Shown here one piece after another: positions 1-9,440 of a stretch of 64,000 bases of DNA. The position numbers and the translations under genes were made by a program. Position 1 is the first letter of the stretch. Each line of letters opens with the position of its first letter. The stretch is from an uncultured Bacteroidales bacterium (GTDB lineage Bacteria; Bacteroidota; Bacteroidia; Bacteroidales; WCHB1-69): positions 1 to 64,000 of the forward strand of contig CAMJPH010000003.1 in NCBI GenBank assembly GCA_946407715.1, written 5' to 3'. Under the pieces are notes generated by a model. That model had not been told where the DNA came from. It worked only from the letters and a program-made list of their open reading frames with translations, and did no database searches.

Positions 1-20
1 GATAACAACCATTATTTACA

Positions 21-1040
21 ATGTCATTAATAGATAACATCCTCCGCTGTCGCACTCTCTCCATTACCGGTATGGCAAAAAACACCGGTAAGACGGTGAC
101 GCTCAATTATTTGCTTGAGCACCTTAAAGCTTTACATAAAGTTGTCGCGGTGACTTCCATCGGCATTGACGGGGAGAAGACGGATCAGGTGACACAGACG
201 GAGAAGCCGGAAATCGAGCTCTATGAAGGGACAATTTTCGTGACTTCGGAATACCATTACCGGCAACGCTTGTTGCTTTCGGAAATATTGGATCTCTCAG
301 AGGAGAGCACCTCGTTAGGGCGTTTGGTGACAGCGCGGGTGTTACAAGCGGGCAAGGTGATCTTGTCGGGACCGGCGACCACGGGCGGCGTTCGCAGATT
401 GTTGGACAGAATGAGCGAGTATGGCGTTGACCTCACCATCGTGGACGGGGCGTTGTCGCGCAAGAGCCACGCCTCGCCGACCATCGCCGACGGGCTGATT
501 CTCTCCACGGGAGCGGCCATCGCCCCCGACCTCAACACCATCGTGAAGAAGACCACCGAGTTGCATAATCTGATGCAACTCCCTGAATATGAGACTTCCA
601 AAACCGACGAGCTTTTGCAGATCGAAAATGGCATCTTTGCCTTGGAAGACGGAAACCTTGTCTCCCTGAATATCCCATCTTCCTTGTTGTCTGACAAATA
701 TAAAGCCGAACTTTTCTCGCACGGCAATCACCTTTTCCTCAGCGGCATCCTCACCGACATGATGCTGAATTTCCTGCGGATGCAACCCGAAGTGAAGAAT
801 TCAGTGGTTATCGTCAAGGATTTCACCAAAGTGTTCGTCACTCCGATGAATCTGAAGCTTTTCCTGAGCAAAGGCGGCCAACTCCGCGTGCTGAAACGTC
901 CGAATTTATTAGCTGTTACGGTTAATCCCGTTGCACCGAGCGGGTTTACACTCCCATCTGAAATGCTCGTCAAAGCGATGGAGGGGGTGTTTGACGTGCC
1001 AGTAGTGGACGTGCTCGGAAGAAGTGAAATCAATAACTGA
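21..1040 (+). CDS. P-loop protein, probable lysine 5,6-aminomutase reactivase subunit (KamB-like)
   Basis: A 339-residue soluble protein with a clear Walker A loop near its start (GMAKNTGKT, residues 17-25), so it probably binds a nucleotide. There is no signal peptide or membrane segment. The N-terminal pattern and length resemble the KamB protein of lysine-fermentation clusters in Porphyromonas and Fusobacterium. There KamB is thought to help reactivate the B12-dependent lysine 5,6-aminomutase together with the MutS-like KamC. This assignment is from memory of the family. The partner genes would lie upstream, outside the window; the downstream genes (toxin-antitoxin, uvrA) are unrelated, so this is probably the last gene of its operon. 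It could also be another P-loop activator of a B12 enzyme. Confidence 0.5.
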   Translation: MSLIDNILRCRTLSITGMAKNTGKTVTLNYLLEHLKALHKVVAVTSIGIDGEKTDQVTQTEKPEIELYEGTIFVTSEYHYRQRLLLSEILDLSEESTSLGRLVTARVLQAGKVILSGPATTGGVRRLLDRMSEYGVDLTIVDGALSRKSHASPTIADGLILSTGAAIAPDLNTIVKKTTELHNLMQLPEYETSKTDELLQIENGIFALEDGNLVSLNIPSSLLSDKYKAELFSHGNHLFLSGILTDMMLNFLRMQPEVKNSVVIVKDFTKVFVTPMNLKLFLSKGGQLRVLKRPNLLAVTVNPVAPSGFTLPSEMLVKAMEGVFDVPVVDVLGRSEINN

Positions 1041-1189
1041 TTAACAATACATATTCGCAGAATGTTGTTTATTTAGAAATCATGCTAAAAAATATTTGAA
1101 TAATACAAAAAACATATTTGAATCGTGTTGTTTGTCACTTTTCTAAAAAAAAAGCGACTCCAAATAGTGACCAAGTCCCATATATATTG

Positions 1190-1197
1190 TATTTTTG
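1190..1197 (+). promoter_or_regulatory. Bacteroidota -7 promoter element for the toxin-antitoxin operon
   Basis: TATTTTTG followed by CAG matches the Bacteroidota TAnnTTTG element. It lies 22 bases before the antitoxin ATG at 1220, which is why that start was preferred over an upstream in-frame ATG at 1118 that would precede the promoter. Confidence 0.7.
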
Positions 1198-1219
1198 CAG
1201 CGTAATAAAAAAAACAGTT

Positions 1220-1429
1220 ATGTGTACCGCAACGATAACCTATACAAAAAACAGACATGAAATAGATTTGCTCCTATCTGTCATTAAGAAGCTCGGAGCA
1301 GTTGTGTCAATTGACAATTCCGATGATGTTGAATATAATCCTGATATAGTTCGTAAAGTGGAAGAAGGGAGAGCTGCTTACCAAAAGGGTGATTATGAAA
1401 TTTTGGATTTGGATAATTTATGGAAATAG
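1220..1429 (+). CDS. Antitoxin of a YoeB-type toxin-antitoxin pair
   Basis: A 69-residue protein directly upstream of, and overlapping by 10 bases, a YoeB-family toxin. The size, the order (antitoxin first) and the overlap are those of type II toxin-antitoxin operons. The C-terminal half is acidic and probably wraps the toxin (inference). A longer reading starting at 1118 is possible, but the promoter at 1190-1197 would fall inside it. I do not recognise a specific antitoxin family; it resembles small Bacteroidota RelB/Phd-like or DUF2683-like partners. Such antitoxins usually neutralise the toxin and repress their own operon. Confidence 0.7.
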   Translation: MCTATITYTKNRHEIDLLLSVIKKLGAVVSIDNSDDVEYNPDIVRKVEEGRAAYQKGDYEILDLDNLWK

Positions 1430-1692
1430 TTCTATTACCTTCAGCCAAAATAGACTTGGATTTTTGGCAACAATCAGGTGATATACGTGTTAAAGAGAAG
1501 ATTTCCAAACTATTGGCTTCCATAAAAGAGAATTATAGAAAAGGGATCGGACACCCTGAGCCTTTGAAAGGAAACTTGTCTGGGTGTTGGTCTCGTCGCA
1601 TAGACAAACAGAACAGGATCATATATCAACCTATAGAAGAAAGGCAACACATTCTTATATTGTCACTTCGAGGTCATTATTCTGACAAATAA
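1420..1692 (+). CDS. yoeB: YoeB/Txe-family mRNA interferase toxin
   Basis: A 90-residue protein with the hallmark YoeB stretch G-H-P-E-P-L-K, then C-W-S-R-R-I and a C-terminal G-H-Y. Residues E47, R66 and H86 sit where E. coli YoeB has its catalytic E46, R65 and H83. Family members bind the ribosomal A site and cut mRNA during translation, stopping growth when the labile antitoxin is lost. The start overlaps the end of the antitoxin gene, implying translational coupling. The protein is full length and looks functional. It sits between a metabolic gene and uvrA with no other mobile features, so it is probably a chromosomally resident module. Confidence 0.9.
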   Translation: MEIVLLPSAKIDLDFWQQSGDIRVKEKISKLLASIKENYRKGIGHPEPLKGNLSGCWSRRIDKQNRIIYQPIEERQHILILSLRGHYSDK

Positions 1693-1760
1693 GCAAGTGT
1701 AGTACAGCAATTGTTTCCGTAATTTCTCTCTGTAGGGAAAATTCCACTTCAAAAAAATCG

Positions 1761-1768
1761 TATTTTCG
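1761..1768 (+). promoter_or_regulatory. Probable -7 promoter element of uvrA
   Basis: TATTTTCG, one base away from TAnnTTTG, followed by CG. It lies 13 bases before the uvrA ATG at 1781, giving a very short leader. Confidence 0.5.
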
Positions 1769-1780
1769 CGCCCTCAAATT

Positions 1781-4612
1781 ATGAAAGAGAAAAAAATTTC
1801 CATACGTGGCGCGAAGGTCAACAACCTGAAGAATATTGATTTGGATATTCCGCGCAATAAGTTCGTGGTAATCACGGGGTTGTCTGGCTCCGGAAAGTCT
1901 TCGTTGGCGTTCGACACGCTCTACGCGGAGGGACAGCGGCGGTATGTGGAGAGCCTCAGTTCGTATGCCCGGCAGTTCATGGGACGCATGAAGAAGCCCG
2001 ATGTGAAGTCCATCACGGGCATCCCGCCGGCCATCGCCATTGAGCAGCAGATCCTGTCGCGGAATCCGCGTTCGACTGTGGGCACCGTGACGGAAATCTA
2101 CGAGTACCTGAAACTGCTCTTCGCCCGCATCGGCCACACCTATTCGCCGGTGAGCGGACAGGAGGTGAAGCGCCACGACGTGAAAGACGTGTTGCGTTTC
2201 ATTATGCAAACTCCTGATGGCGAGCGCATTTATGTGCTTGCGCCCATGGTGATTCCCGAAGGGCGTTCCGTCGGCGACCAGCTGCTGATTCTCCGGCAAC
2301 AGGGTTTCAACAGAATGGTGTACAATTCGCAACTTTTTGAGATTGACGATGTTATCAAGATCGAAAAGGAACCAGATCCGAAGAAACTGTATGTGATGGT
2401 GGACCGTTTCAAGTCCGACAATTTGGCGGCGCAGCAGACCCGCGTGACGGATGCGGTGAACGTGGCTTTTTCGGAAGGAAAGGGCGTGTGTGCGGTGCTC
2501 CGCGAAGGGGAAAAGAGCGTGTTGAAGTCCTTCAGCAACTTTTTCGAGGCCGACGGCATGACGTTTGAGGAGCCGACGGTGAACATGTTCAGCTTCAACA
2601 ATCCTTACGGGGCGTGCAAGACCTGTTCCGGTACGGGCATGGTGGAGGGCGTGAACCCCGATCTGGTCTTCCCCGACCGCTCGTTGTCGGTGGCGGAGGA
2701 CGCGGTGGCCTGCTGGCACGGAGAGGTCATGAGCGAGTGGAAACGCCATTTCATCCGTTATGCCTCCAAACTCGACTTCCCCGTCTATCGCGCCATCGAC
2801 GACCTTACCGAAGAGGAGTACAACCTGCTTTGGTACGGCGATGTGAAGCACGATGTGCATGGCATCACACAGTTTTTCGATTTCGTGGCCGCCAACACTT
2901 ACAAGATCCAGTTCCGGGTGATGCAGGCGCGCTACCGCGGGCGCGAACTCTGTCCCGAATGCCACGGCACGCGTTTGCGCAAGGACGCGCAGTACGTGAA
3001 GGTCAACGGCAAGTCCATCGCCGAATTGCAGAACATGCCGGTTTCGGAACTGAAGAAATTCTTCGAAAACTTTGAATATCAAAACGATAATGAAAAAGAA
3101 ATCGCCAAGATTCTGATGCGCGAGCTGACCACCCGTATCGGACTGTTGGACGAGGTGGGACTCGGATACCTGACCTTGGACCGCAACTGTTCCACATTGT
3201 CAGGCGGTGAGTCACAGCGCATTAACCTGGCTACCTCGCTGGGCAGCAGTCTCGTGGGGTCCCTCTACATCCTTGACGAACCGAGTATCGGACTGCATCC
3301 CCGAGACACCCAGAACCTTATCAACGTGCTGAAACGGTTGCGCGACATCGGCAACACGGTGGTTGTGGTCGAGCACGACGAAGCCATCATCAAAGCTGCC
3401 GACTACATTGTCGATATCGGTCCCATGGCCGGGCAGTTTGGTGGCGAGGTGGTCTTCTCAGGCACGTTCGGCAAGTTGTTGTCGCAGAAAAAGAATCTGA
3501 CAGCCAGCTATTTGCGGGGCATGGTGCCGGGCGCCGAAGGTAAAGACGTGATGCGCATTCCGTTGCCGAAATACCGCCGGAAGTGGCGCAACTATATAGA
3601 GGTGCAGAATGCCCGCGAGCACAACCTCAAGAACATCAGCGTGAAGATTCCGTTGGAGTGTTTCACGGTGGTGACGGGCGTGAGCGGATCGGGCAAGAGC
3701 TCGTTGGTGACGGACGTTGTCTATCCGTCCGTGGCGCGACTGTTGGGTGATGCCAATGCGCCGAGGCCGGGCCGTTGCGGCGGCGTGTCGGGCGACATGA
3801 CCAAGGTCAACGGCGTGGTGATGGTCGATCAGGATGCCATCGGGCGTTCCTCTCGCTCCAACCCCGCCACATATCTTAAGATTTTCGACTATATTCGTGA
3901 GCTTTACGCGGCTCAGCCCTTGTCCAAGCAGCGCAACTACAAGGCGGGCTTCTTCTCCTTCAACGTGGCAGGCGGCCGCTGCGAAGAGTGTGAGGGCGAG
4001 GGCATCATCCATATCAACATGCAGTTCATGGCCGATGTGGAAATGGTCTGTCCGTCGTGTCAGGGCAAGCGCTTCCGCGACGACGCCTTGGACATCAAGG
4101 TTTCCGACAAAGATATCAACGACATCTTGAACATGACGGTAAACGAGGCGTTGGACTTCTTCAACAGTCTGACTCCCAATGATATCACAGCGAACATTTT
4201 GCGCCGTCTGCAGCCGTTGAAAGACGTGGGGCTGGAGTACTTAGTGTTAGGACAACCCTCCTCGACTTTGTCGGGTGGTGAGGCCCAGCGCGTGAAATTG
4301 GCCAACTTCTTAGCACAGGACGACGACAAACAGCGCAAACTCTTCATCTTCGACGAGCCGACCACAGGTCTTCATTTCCACGACATCCACAAACTATACG
4401 ACGCCTTCAACCGGCTGATCGAGCACGGCAACACGGTTTTGGTCATTGAGCACAACACCGAACTCATCAAGTGCGCCGACTGGATCATCGACCTCGGTCC
4501 TGAGGGCGGCGACGCTGGCGGCAGCATCGTGTTTGAGGGTACGCCGGAGGAGTTGGTGAAATGCGAAGGGAGTTACACGGCGGAGTGGCTGCGGGAGAAA
4601 GTTAGCAGTTAG
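1781..4612 (+). CDS. uvrA: Excinuclease ABC subunit UvrA
   Basis: A 943-residue UvrA, the damage-sensing ATPase of nucleotide excision repair, which loads UvrB at bulky DNA lesions. There are two ABC ATPase halves. The first Walker A is G-L-S-G-S-G-K-S-S at residues 33-41, and the first signature LSGGESQR precedes a Walker B with DEPSIGLHP. The second half has [16 protein letters not shown] and DEPTTGLHF. Zinc-binding CxxC pairs are visible in both halves (C-K-T-C, C-P-E-C, C-E-E-C, C-P-S-C). Length is normal. The final codons (V-S-S-stop) are made of a heptad repeat array that continues past the gene, so the C-terminal tail varies with the repeat rather than being conserved. A terminator-like hairpin follows at 4657. 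Confidence 0.97.
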   Translation: MKEKKISIRGAKVNNLKNIDLDIPRNKFVVITGLSGSGKSSLAFDTLYAEGQRRYVESLSSYARQFMGRMKKPDVKSITGIPPAIAIEQQILSRNPRSTVGTVTEIYEYLKLLFARIGHTYSPVSGQEVKRHDVKDVLRFIMQTPDGERIYVLAPMVIPEGRSVGDQLLILRQQGFNRMVYNSQLFEIDDVIKIEKEPDPKKLYVMVDRFKSDNLAAQQTRVTDAVNVAFSEGKGVCAVLREGEKSVLKSFSNFFEADGMTFEEPTVNMFSFNNPYGACKTCSGTGMVEGVNPDLVFPDRSLSVAEDAVACWHGEVMSEWKRHFIRYASKLDFPVYRAIDDLTEEEYNLLWYGDVKHDVHGITQFFDFVAANTYKIQFRVMQARYRGRELCPECHGTRLRKDAQYVKVNGKSIAELQNMPVSELKKFFENFEYQNDNEKEIAKILMRELTTRIGLLDEVGLGYLTLDRNCSTLSGGESQRINLATSLGSSLVGSLYILDEPSIGLHPRDTQNLINVLKRLRDIGNTVVVVEHDEAIIKAADYIVDIGPMAGQFGGEVVFSGTFGKLLSQKKNLTASYLRGMVPGAEGKDVMRIPLPKYRRKWRNYIEVQNAREHNLKNISVKIPLECFTVVTGVSGSGKSSLVTDVVYPSVARLLGDANAPRPGRCGGVSGDMTKVNGVVMVDQDAIGRSSRSNPATYLKIFDYIRELYAAQPLSKQRNYKAGFFSFNVAGGRCEECEGEGIIHINMQFMADVEMVCPSCQGKRFRDDALDIKVSDKDINDILNMTVNEALDFFNSLTPNDITANILRRLQPLKDVGLEYLVLGQPSSTLSGGEAQRVKLANFLAQDDDKQRKLFIFDEPTTGLHFHDIHKLYDAFNRLIEHGNTVLVIEHNTELIKCADWIIDLGPEGGDAGGSIVFEGTPEELVKCEGSYTAEWLREKVSS

Positions 4613-4628
4613 TAGTTAGCAGTTAGCG
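4601..4628. repeat. Heptad repeat array at the uvrA stop codon
   Basis: Four copies of a 7-base unit (AGTTAGC/AGTTAGT). The uvrA stop codon TAG is part of the array. Related units recur at 56154 and 59867. Confidence 0.8.
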
Positions 4629-4656
4629 CGAAATACTCCTATCCGAGTTTTTTTCC

Positions 4657-4684
4657 AAAACTGTCTCCTTTTGGGCGGTTTTTT
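4657..4684 (+). terminator. uvrA: Rho-independent terminator after uvrA
   Basis: The arms AAAACTGTC and GGCGGTTTT pair over 9 positions, including G-U pairs, around an 8-base loop, and are followed by more T residues. Confidence 0.6.
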
Positions 4685-4690
4685 ATTGAT

Positions 4691-4816
4691 GTTTGGTTTG
4701 ACTGTGCTGATTCAAATGACCATTTTTATGACGGCTCCTATGGAGAATTCGACACCGATACGAAAGTTCTGGTCGTGAAAGAAGGGGAACGGTGGAAGGT
4801 TCTGGGATTCAAATAA
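4691..4816 (+). pseudogene. C-terminal remnant of an unrecognised small protein
   Basis: An open frame of 41 codons with no start codon ends in TAA at 4814. It has protein-like composition: acidic, then a V-L-V-V-K-E-G-E-R-W-K-V type ending, as often closes lipocalin- or NTF2-like domains. There is no room for an N-terminal part, because the uvrA terminator lies just upstream. I read it as a gene fragment left by a deletion; the parent family is unknown. Confidence 0.4.
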
Positions 4817-4824
4817 TCAACGAT

Positions 4825-4843
4825 AGAGACGCAAGATTTTGCG
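4825..4843. repeat. Dispersed palindromic element, copy 1
   Basis: AGAGACGCAAGATTTTGCG is a near-palindrome centred on the AT core. Similar sequences occur at 55031-55048 and 61858-61884, each in an intergenic gap. Confidence 0.4.
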
Positions 4844-4874
4844 CCCCAATTGTTCCCCATATCCCTTTTTTGCT

Positions 4875-4882
4875 TATTTTTG
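4875..4882 (+). promoter_or_regulatory. -7 promoter element of the AAA-ATPase gene
   Basis: TATTTTTG followed by CAG, 41 bases before the ATG at 4924. Confidence 0.7.
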
Positions 4883-4923
4883 CAGCGGCAATTTTTAGGT
4901 TTGCCTCGTAAAATCGTACCGTT

Positions 4924-6468
4924 ATGAAATACCCCATCGGCATACAGACATTCGAGGACATCCGCACGGAAGGCTACGCCTACGTGGATAAGACGGCGCT
5001 GGCATATAAGCTCGTTTCGGAGGGCAAATACTACTTCCTGAGCCGTCCCCGCCGGTTCGGCAAGAGCCTGCTGCTCTCCACCCTGAAGGCCTACTTTCAA
5101 GGCAAGAAGGAACTGTTTGATGGATTGGCGATGGCTGGACTGGAGAAGGAATGGAAGGAGTATCCCATTTTCCATTTCGACTTCAACACCGGGCTGTACA
5201 CCAATCTGGAAGGACTCAACTCGACCATAGACTACCAGCTCCTTAAGTTGGAGCAACGGTTTGGTATTGACAAGGCAAGCTTTTCGCTTTCCGACCGATT
5301 CAAAGAGCTTATTTCGCGCGCGTACGAGCAGACGGGCCAAAAGGTGGTCGTTCTCGTGGACGAGTACGACAAACCGTTGTTGGAGACTATAGGCAACCCG
5401 GAACTGCAGAATGAATACCGCAAAGTTCTGAAATCGTTTTACGGGGTGGAAAAGACCATGGACTCCCACATCCGGTTCGCCTTCTTCACCGGGGTGACCA
5501 AGTTCTCGAAAGTGAGCATCTTCAGCGATTTGAATAATCTGTCAGACATATCGTTAGATTATCGATACGGTGCTATTTGCGGCATTAGCGAACAGGAAAT
5601 CAGGGAGAACTTCGACACCGAGGTTGCTGAACTGGCTGTTGAGAACAGTATGACGAAAGACGAGTGTTATGCCATGCTGAAATCAAGCTATGACGGCTAC
5701 CATTTCAGTGCCGAATCAGCAGGGATGTACAACCCGTTCAGTCTTTTGAAGACGTTGGACTGTAAGCGTTTCGGCGACTATTGGTTCGCAACGGGCACAC
5801 CGACTTTCTTGGTGGTGGTTTTGCAGCAAACCGACTACCCGCTCGACCGGCTCACCACCGAGGAGGTGGACGTGCGCACAATGGACAGCGTCGATATGAT
5901 GTACAGCAACCCCATTCCGTTGCTGTTCCAGAGCGGCTATCTCACCATCAGGGATTTTGACAAAGAGTTCCAAAGCTACCGCCTCGGATTCCCGAATGAG
6001 GAAGTGGAGCGAGGCTTCGCGCAGTTTTTGGCCACCTACTACTTTGCAGGCGGCATGAACGGCTCGTTCACCATCAACAATTTCGTCAAGGATGTCCGGA
6101 ATGGCGACATTGAAGGCTTCATGACCCGTCTGCAAGCATTGTTCGCCGACGGCGACTACCAAGTGATGGGAAAGCTGGAAATCTATTTCCAGAACACGTT
6201 GTCGGTCATCTTCAAGCTGATGGGGTTGTATGTGCAGGTGGAGCGTCACACGAGCCGCGGCCGCATGGACGTGACCATCCAGACTCGCGACTATGTCTAT
6301 GTCATGGAGTTGAAAGTCGATAAGTCCGCTGACGAGGCCTTGAAACAGATCGAGGACAAACAGTACGCCGACCCCTTCGCCGCCGACCCGAGGAAGTTGT
6401 TCAAAGTCGGGGTCTGTTTCGGCAGCGAGAGCAAGGGTATTGACGAGTGGAAGGTGGTGGAACGATGA
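4924..6468 (+). CDS. AAA-ATPase-like / PD-(D/E)XK nuclease family protein
   Basis: A 514-residue protein of the large Bacteroidota paralogous family that joins an AAA-ATPase-like N-terminal domain (Pfam AAA-ATPase_like) to a C-terminal PD-(D/E)XK nuclease-like domain. Visible motifs are R-P-R-R-F-G-K-S at residues 41-48 (P-loop), a hydrophobic V-V-V-L-V-D-E-Y-D Walker B near residues 138-146, and near the C-terminus G-R-M-D followed by M-E-L-K, the D...ExK nuclease signature. The cellular role of this family is not established; members occur in many copies and are suspected of links to mobile DNA or defence. It has its own promoter. A decayed relative of its C-terminus lies at 7177-7479, so a second paralogue once stood nearby. 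Confidence 0.85.
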   Translation: MKYPIGIQTFEDIRTEGYAYVDKTALAYKLVSEGKYYFLSRPRRFGKSLLLSTLKAYFQGKKELFDGLAMAGLEKEWKEYPIFHFDFNTGLYTNLEGLNSTIDYQLLKLEQRFGIDKASFSLSDRFKELISRAYEQTGQKVVVLVDEYDKPLLETIGNPELQNEYRKVLKSFYGVEKTMDSHIRFAFFTGVTKFSKVSIFSDLNNLSDISLDYRYGAICGISEQEIRENFDTEVAELAVENSMTKDECYAMLKSSYDGYHFSAESAGMYNPFSLLKTLDCKRFGDYWFATGTPTFLVVVLQQTDYPLDRLTTEEVDVRTMDSVDMMYSNPIPLLFQSGYLTIRDFDKEFQSYRLGFPNEEVERGFAQFLATYYFAGGMNGSFTINNFVKDVRNGDIEGFMTRLQALFADGDYQVMGKLEIYFQNTLSVIFKLMGLYVQVERHTSRGRMDVTIQTRDYVYVMELKVDKSADEALKQIEDKQYADPFAADPRKLFKVGVCFGSESKGIDEWKVVER

Positions 6469-6553
6469 CGGTGGGACGTGTTGGGTTGGTTAGGGCTCAA
6501 CCCACAATAATCCCCACCTCCCCAGCGTTATCCATGGCATAAAAACCGCCATT

Positions 6554-7167
6554 ATGTCCAAAATCTTCCCTATCTTTCTTACTATATTGCTCTGTGCCGC
6601 AGCAATCCTCCCCGCTGCCGCGCAATCCACAAACACCATCAACGGCGTGTTCGACTACGATAAGGCAAAAAAAGTGGTGAAAAACATCAACAATATCCGG
6701 CAGTCACAAGGGCTACGGCCCCTGAAGATGTATGCCTCACTCACAGAGGCCGCCATGCTCCGTGCCGCTGAGTTGGCATTCCAAAGAGAGGGAAACGGGT
6801 TATACAATGCAAACACGCCCCGTCCAAACAGCGGAAGCGAAGGAATGTTGCTTGAGGAACAATGCCCATCCCTGAACTTCGCCGGCGATCTCGGGTTCGC
6901 ATGTGCCATCCGCCCCTTCACCGACATCGGCCCAATCGTCAAAATGCTGAACCAGAAGACCGTGCAGGAGGGAGTTACTTGAAATCCTCCCGACAATCCA
7001 TCGGGTGCGGCGTATTCCTGTCGCCAGACGGATATTACTCCTGGACCATCTACCTCACCTCCGCTGCCGCCACCAAAACGGACATCCCGAGCGGACAATG
7101 GACGGTGGATGTCGTGATTGCGCGGAAAGCGTTGAAACGGCTTATGTTCTTGCAAACGAATTCTTGA
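6554..7167 (+). pseudogene. Frameshifted CAP/SCP-domain secreted protein
   Basis: The first frame (6554-6982) starts with a signal peptide ending near A-A-A-Q. It continues with a CAP-like helix, N-N-I-R-Q-S-Q-G-L-R-P-L-K, followed by an L-T-E-A-A...R-A-A-E-L segment, then stops. The expected end of a CAP domain, G-C-G-V-F-L-S-P-D-G-Y-Y-S-W-T, continues in a different frame up to 7167. One frameshift around 6960-6985 therefore breaks the gene. CAP proteins are secreted proteins of the cysteine-rich secretory/pathogenesis-related-1 superfamily with varied roles. A sequencing error cannot be excluded, but the decayed neighbourhood supports a real pseudogene. Confidence 0.65.
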
Positions 7168-7176
7168 AGCGATTGT

Positions 7177-7479
7177 AAAAACAAATTGGAAGTTGCGCCC
7201 GACATCACCTACGTTTTTGAGCTGAAGGTGAACGGCACGGCGCAACAGGTTTTGGACCAGATCAACAGAAAATGCTATTTGCTGCCTTACGAGACCTAAG
7301 GCTGCGATGTGGTGAAAGTGGGTGTTCGTGACGGGGTTTCCCTTGTCCGTATCGAAAGCCTTGCGGAGGGGTCCTATTGTTTCTTTCCGTGGCAAAAAGA
7401 CAAGATGTTCTCTTCCGTTTCCGATTTGATTATCCTACGAGGCTGTTATAATGCGGAGAAGCACGAGTACCGTTTCTGA
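7177..7479 (+). pseudogene. Remnant of a second AAA-ATPase/PD-(D/E)XK protein
   Basis: In one frame, with an internal TAA near residue 41, the sequence reads Y-V-F-E-L-K-V-N-G-T-A...V-L-D-Q-I-N-R-K and later V-V-K-V-G-V. This matches the C-terminal nuclease segment of the intact gene at 4924-6468 (Y-V-M-E-L-K-V-D-K-S-A...A-L-K-Q-I-E-D-K, F-K-V-G-V). No start and no ATPase part remain. The last 30 codons show no similarity I recognise. Confidence 0.6.
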
Positions 7480-7553
7480 AAAGGGTGGGTATGAGTATGT
7501 GGTCGATATAGCATTAAAGATTTTTACGGCACATCCCGCTATCAGAAAAAATT

Positions 7554-7561
7554 TATCTTTG
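7554..7561 (+). promoter_or_regulatory. -7 promoter element of the small membrane protein / symporter operon
   Basis: TATCTTTG followed by CA, 22 bases before the ATG at 7584. Confidence 0.75.
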
Positions 7562-7583
7562 CATTTTCAAACAAACTGCTCCT

Positions 7584-7823
7584 ATGAAGAATAAAATCTT
7601 CCGATACATCCTCATTTGCGCCATGGCTTTCGGGATTTCTATTGCATTTGATTTTATTTCTGGCAATAAAGAGACATCGTCCATTCTCAAGGAAGCCGCA
7701 ATATTCAGCATCGGATTCACCGTTCTGTGGGGTTTGATTGTGGAACGGATGCAGAAGAAACGGGAGCAGGAGAACAATAACAATTCAGAGGAATCTTGCG
7801 AAGCCCCTGATTCAAACAGTTAA
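7584..7823 (+). CDS. Small two-segment membrane protein
   Basis: A 79-residue protein with two hydrophobic segments (about residues 6-24 and 39-54) separated by a short polar loop, and a charged tail rich in K/R/E/Q then N/S/E. I recognise no family. It has its own promoter, and its stop lies 7 bases before the symporter start, so the two are very probably co-transcribed. It could be an accessory or regulatory partner of the transporter, but nothing in the sequence proves this. Confidence 0.65.
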   Translation: MKNKIFRYILICAMAFGISIAFDFISGNKETSSILKEAAIFSIGFTVLWGLIVERMQKKREQENNNNSEESCEAPDSNS

Positions 7824-7830
7824 CAGCATT

Positions 7831-9435
7831 ATGGTATTATTGGACATTCCGCGTGTTGCCACCGTCATCGAGACTATCTACAGTTGGGTGTGGAGCCCGG
7901 CATTGGTGGGGCTCTGCCTTCTTTCAGCACTCTATTTCTCCCTTCGCACTCGCTTTGTGCAGGTGCGCCGCTTTGGCGAGATGTTCCGGCTGCTCTTCAG
8001 TACTGACAAGAAGCAGAAGACGGGCATCACCTCATTCCAGGCGTTCGCGATGGCGTTGTCGGGGCGCGTGGGCACGGGCAACATCGTGGGGGTGGCCACA
8101 GCCATCGGTTTCGGCGGTCCGGGTGCCATCGTCTGGATGTGGGTCATCGCTTTCTTCGGGGCCGGCAGTGCTTTTGTGGAGGCCACGCTCGCCCAGATCT
8201 TCAAGGAGAATCATAACGGACAGTTCCGTGGCGGTCCCGCCTATTATATCGAGAAAGGGCTGCACAGTACCTTCTTCGGCTGTTTGTTCGCTGTTATCAC
8301 AGCCATTGCCTGTGGCTTTTTCTTACCTCCGGTGCAGTGCAACGGTATCGCTCTGTCCATGTCGCAATCGTTCGGCATCGCCCCATGGATTGTCGGGCTT
8401 GCAGTGGCGTTGATACTCGCCTTGGTCATCATCGGCGGGGTGAGGCGCATCGCCAACGTGGCGCAGATAGTCGCTCCCTTCATGGCTATCCTCTACATAC
8501 TGCTCTCCATTGTGGTACTTGCCATCCACTACAAGTTAGTGCCCGGTGTCTTTCTCGACATGTTGCGTGGCGCGGTGGGCGCGGGTCCGCTGGGCTCCGC
8601 CATCCTCGGCAGCACCATCTCCTGGGGCGTGAAACGCGGCATCTACTCCAACGAGGCAGGGCAGGGCACCGGACCCATCGTGGCCGCCGCAGCCAAGGTG
8701 AGTCACCCTGTCAAACAGGGACTCGTGCAGGCTTTCTCCGTCTATATCGACACCCTGCTGGTCTGCACCGCCACGGCCCTGATGATCCTCGCCTGCCAGA
8801 CTTACAACATCATTGATACTGTGCAAGTGACGGCCCCCGGCGAGACCGCGGTCACTTACCTTCAACAGAACCCCGACGCGCCCGCCGGCGAACCTGGCGT
8901 ATTCTATACTATCAGTGCCATCAGTACGATTATTGGCAAACGCGCTGCTGGCGATATAGTTTCCATCGCTCTCTTCTTCTTCGCCTTCACCACCATCATG
9001 GCCTATTACTACTACGCCGAGACCAACCTCATATACCTCTTCAGCCGTTTCCGTCGCTGGCAACTTCACCGGATGCGTGAGAAAGGCCGGAGTCCTGATG
9101 ACATTGAACGTGAAAGGAATGATCTGGAACGCGCCGACAGAATTTTCGGCGACGACCGAAGCGAAAAGATTGTTGTATGGGTCTTGCGCATCTGCACCAT
9201 TACGATGGTGTTTATAGGCTCGCTGACCACCAGCGGCGTAACTTGGACCTTGGGAGACATCGGCGTGGGGGCCATGGCTTGGATCAATATCATCGCCATT
9301 ATTCTGCTATCACCTAAGGTGTTACGTGCCCTCCACGACTATGAAATGGAAAAAAAACAAGGTGTGGAGCCAAACTTTGACCCCAGTAGTTTAAACATCG
9401 AAAATGCAGATTTTTGGGAGGAAGCTCAGAAGTAG
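7831..9435 (+). CDS. Alanine/glycine:cation symporter (AGCS family)
   Basis: A 534-residue inner-membrane transporter with about ten hydrophobic helices. The AGCS signature region G-V-A-T-A-I-G-F-G-G-P-G-A-I-V-W-M-W is present near residues 88-105. Family members import alanine or glycine with Na+ or H+. The start at 7831 was chosen because the alternative at 7738 lies inside the upstream gene in another frame and would add an unrelated arginine-rich stretch. It is probably transcribed from the promoter at 7554 together with the small membrane protein. It suits an amino-acid-fermenting organism, alongside glutamate dehydrogenase and asparaginase. Confidence 0.92.
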   Translation: MVLLDIPRVATVIETIYSWVWSPALVGLCLLSALYFSLRTRFVQVRRFGEMFRLLFSTDKKQKTGITSFQAFAMALSGRVGTGNIVGVATAIGFGGPGAIVWMWVIAFFGAGSAFVEATLAQIFKENHNGQFRGGPAYYIEKGLHSTFFGCLFAVITAIACGFFLPPVQCNGIALSMSQSFGIAPWIVGLAVALILALVIIGGVRRIANVAQIVAPFMAILYILLSIVVLAIHYKLVPGVFLDMLRGAVGAGPLGSAILGSTISWGVKRGIYSNEAGQGTGPIVAAAAKVSHPVKQGLVQAFSVYIDTLLVCTATALMILACQTYNIIDTVQVTAPGETAVTYLQQNPDAPAGEPGVFYTISAISTIIGKRAAGDIVSIALFFFAFTTIMAYYYYAETNLIYLFSRFRRWQLHRMREKGRSPDDIERERNDLERADRIFGDDRSEKIVVWVLRICTITMVFIGSLTTSGVTWTLGDIGVGAMAWINIIAIILLSPKVLRALHDYEMEKKQGVEPNFDPSSLNIENADFWEEAQK

Positions 9436-9440
9436 GAATT

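Noticed and set aside
1655..3082. 475-codon open frame opposite uvrA
   Set aside because: It lies antisense to conserved uvrA codons, has a histidine- and arginine-rich composition with no domain, and is explained by codon bias in the real gene.
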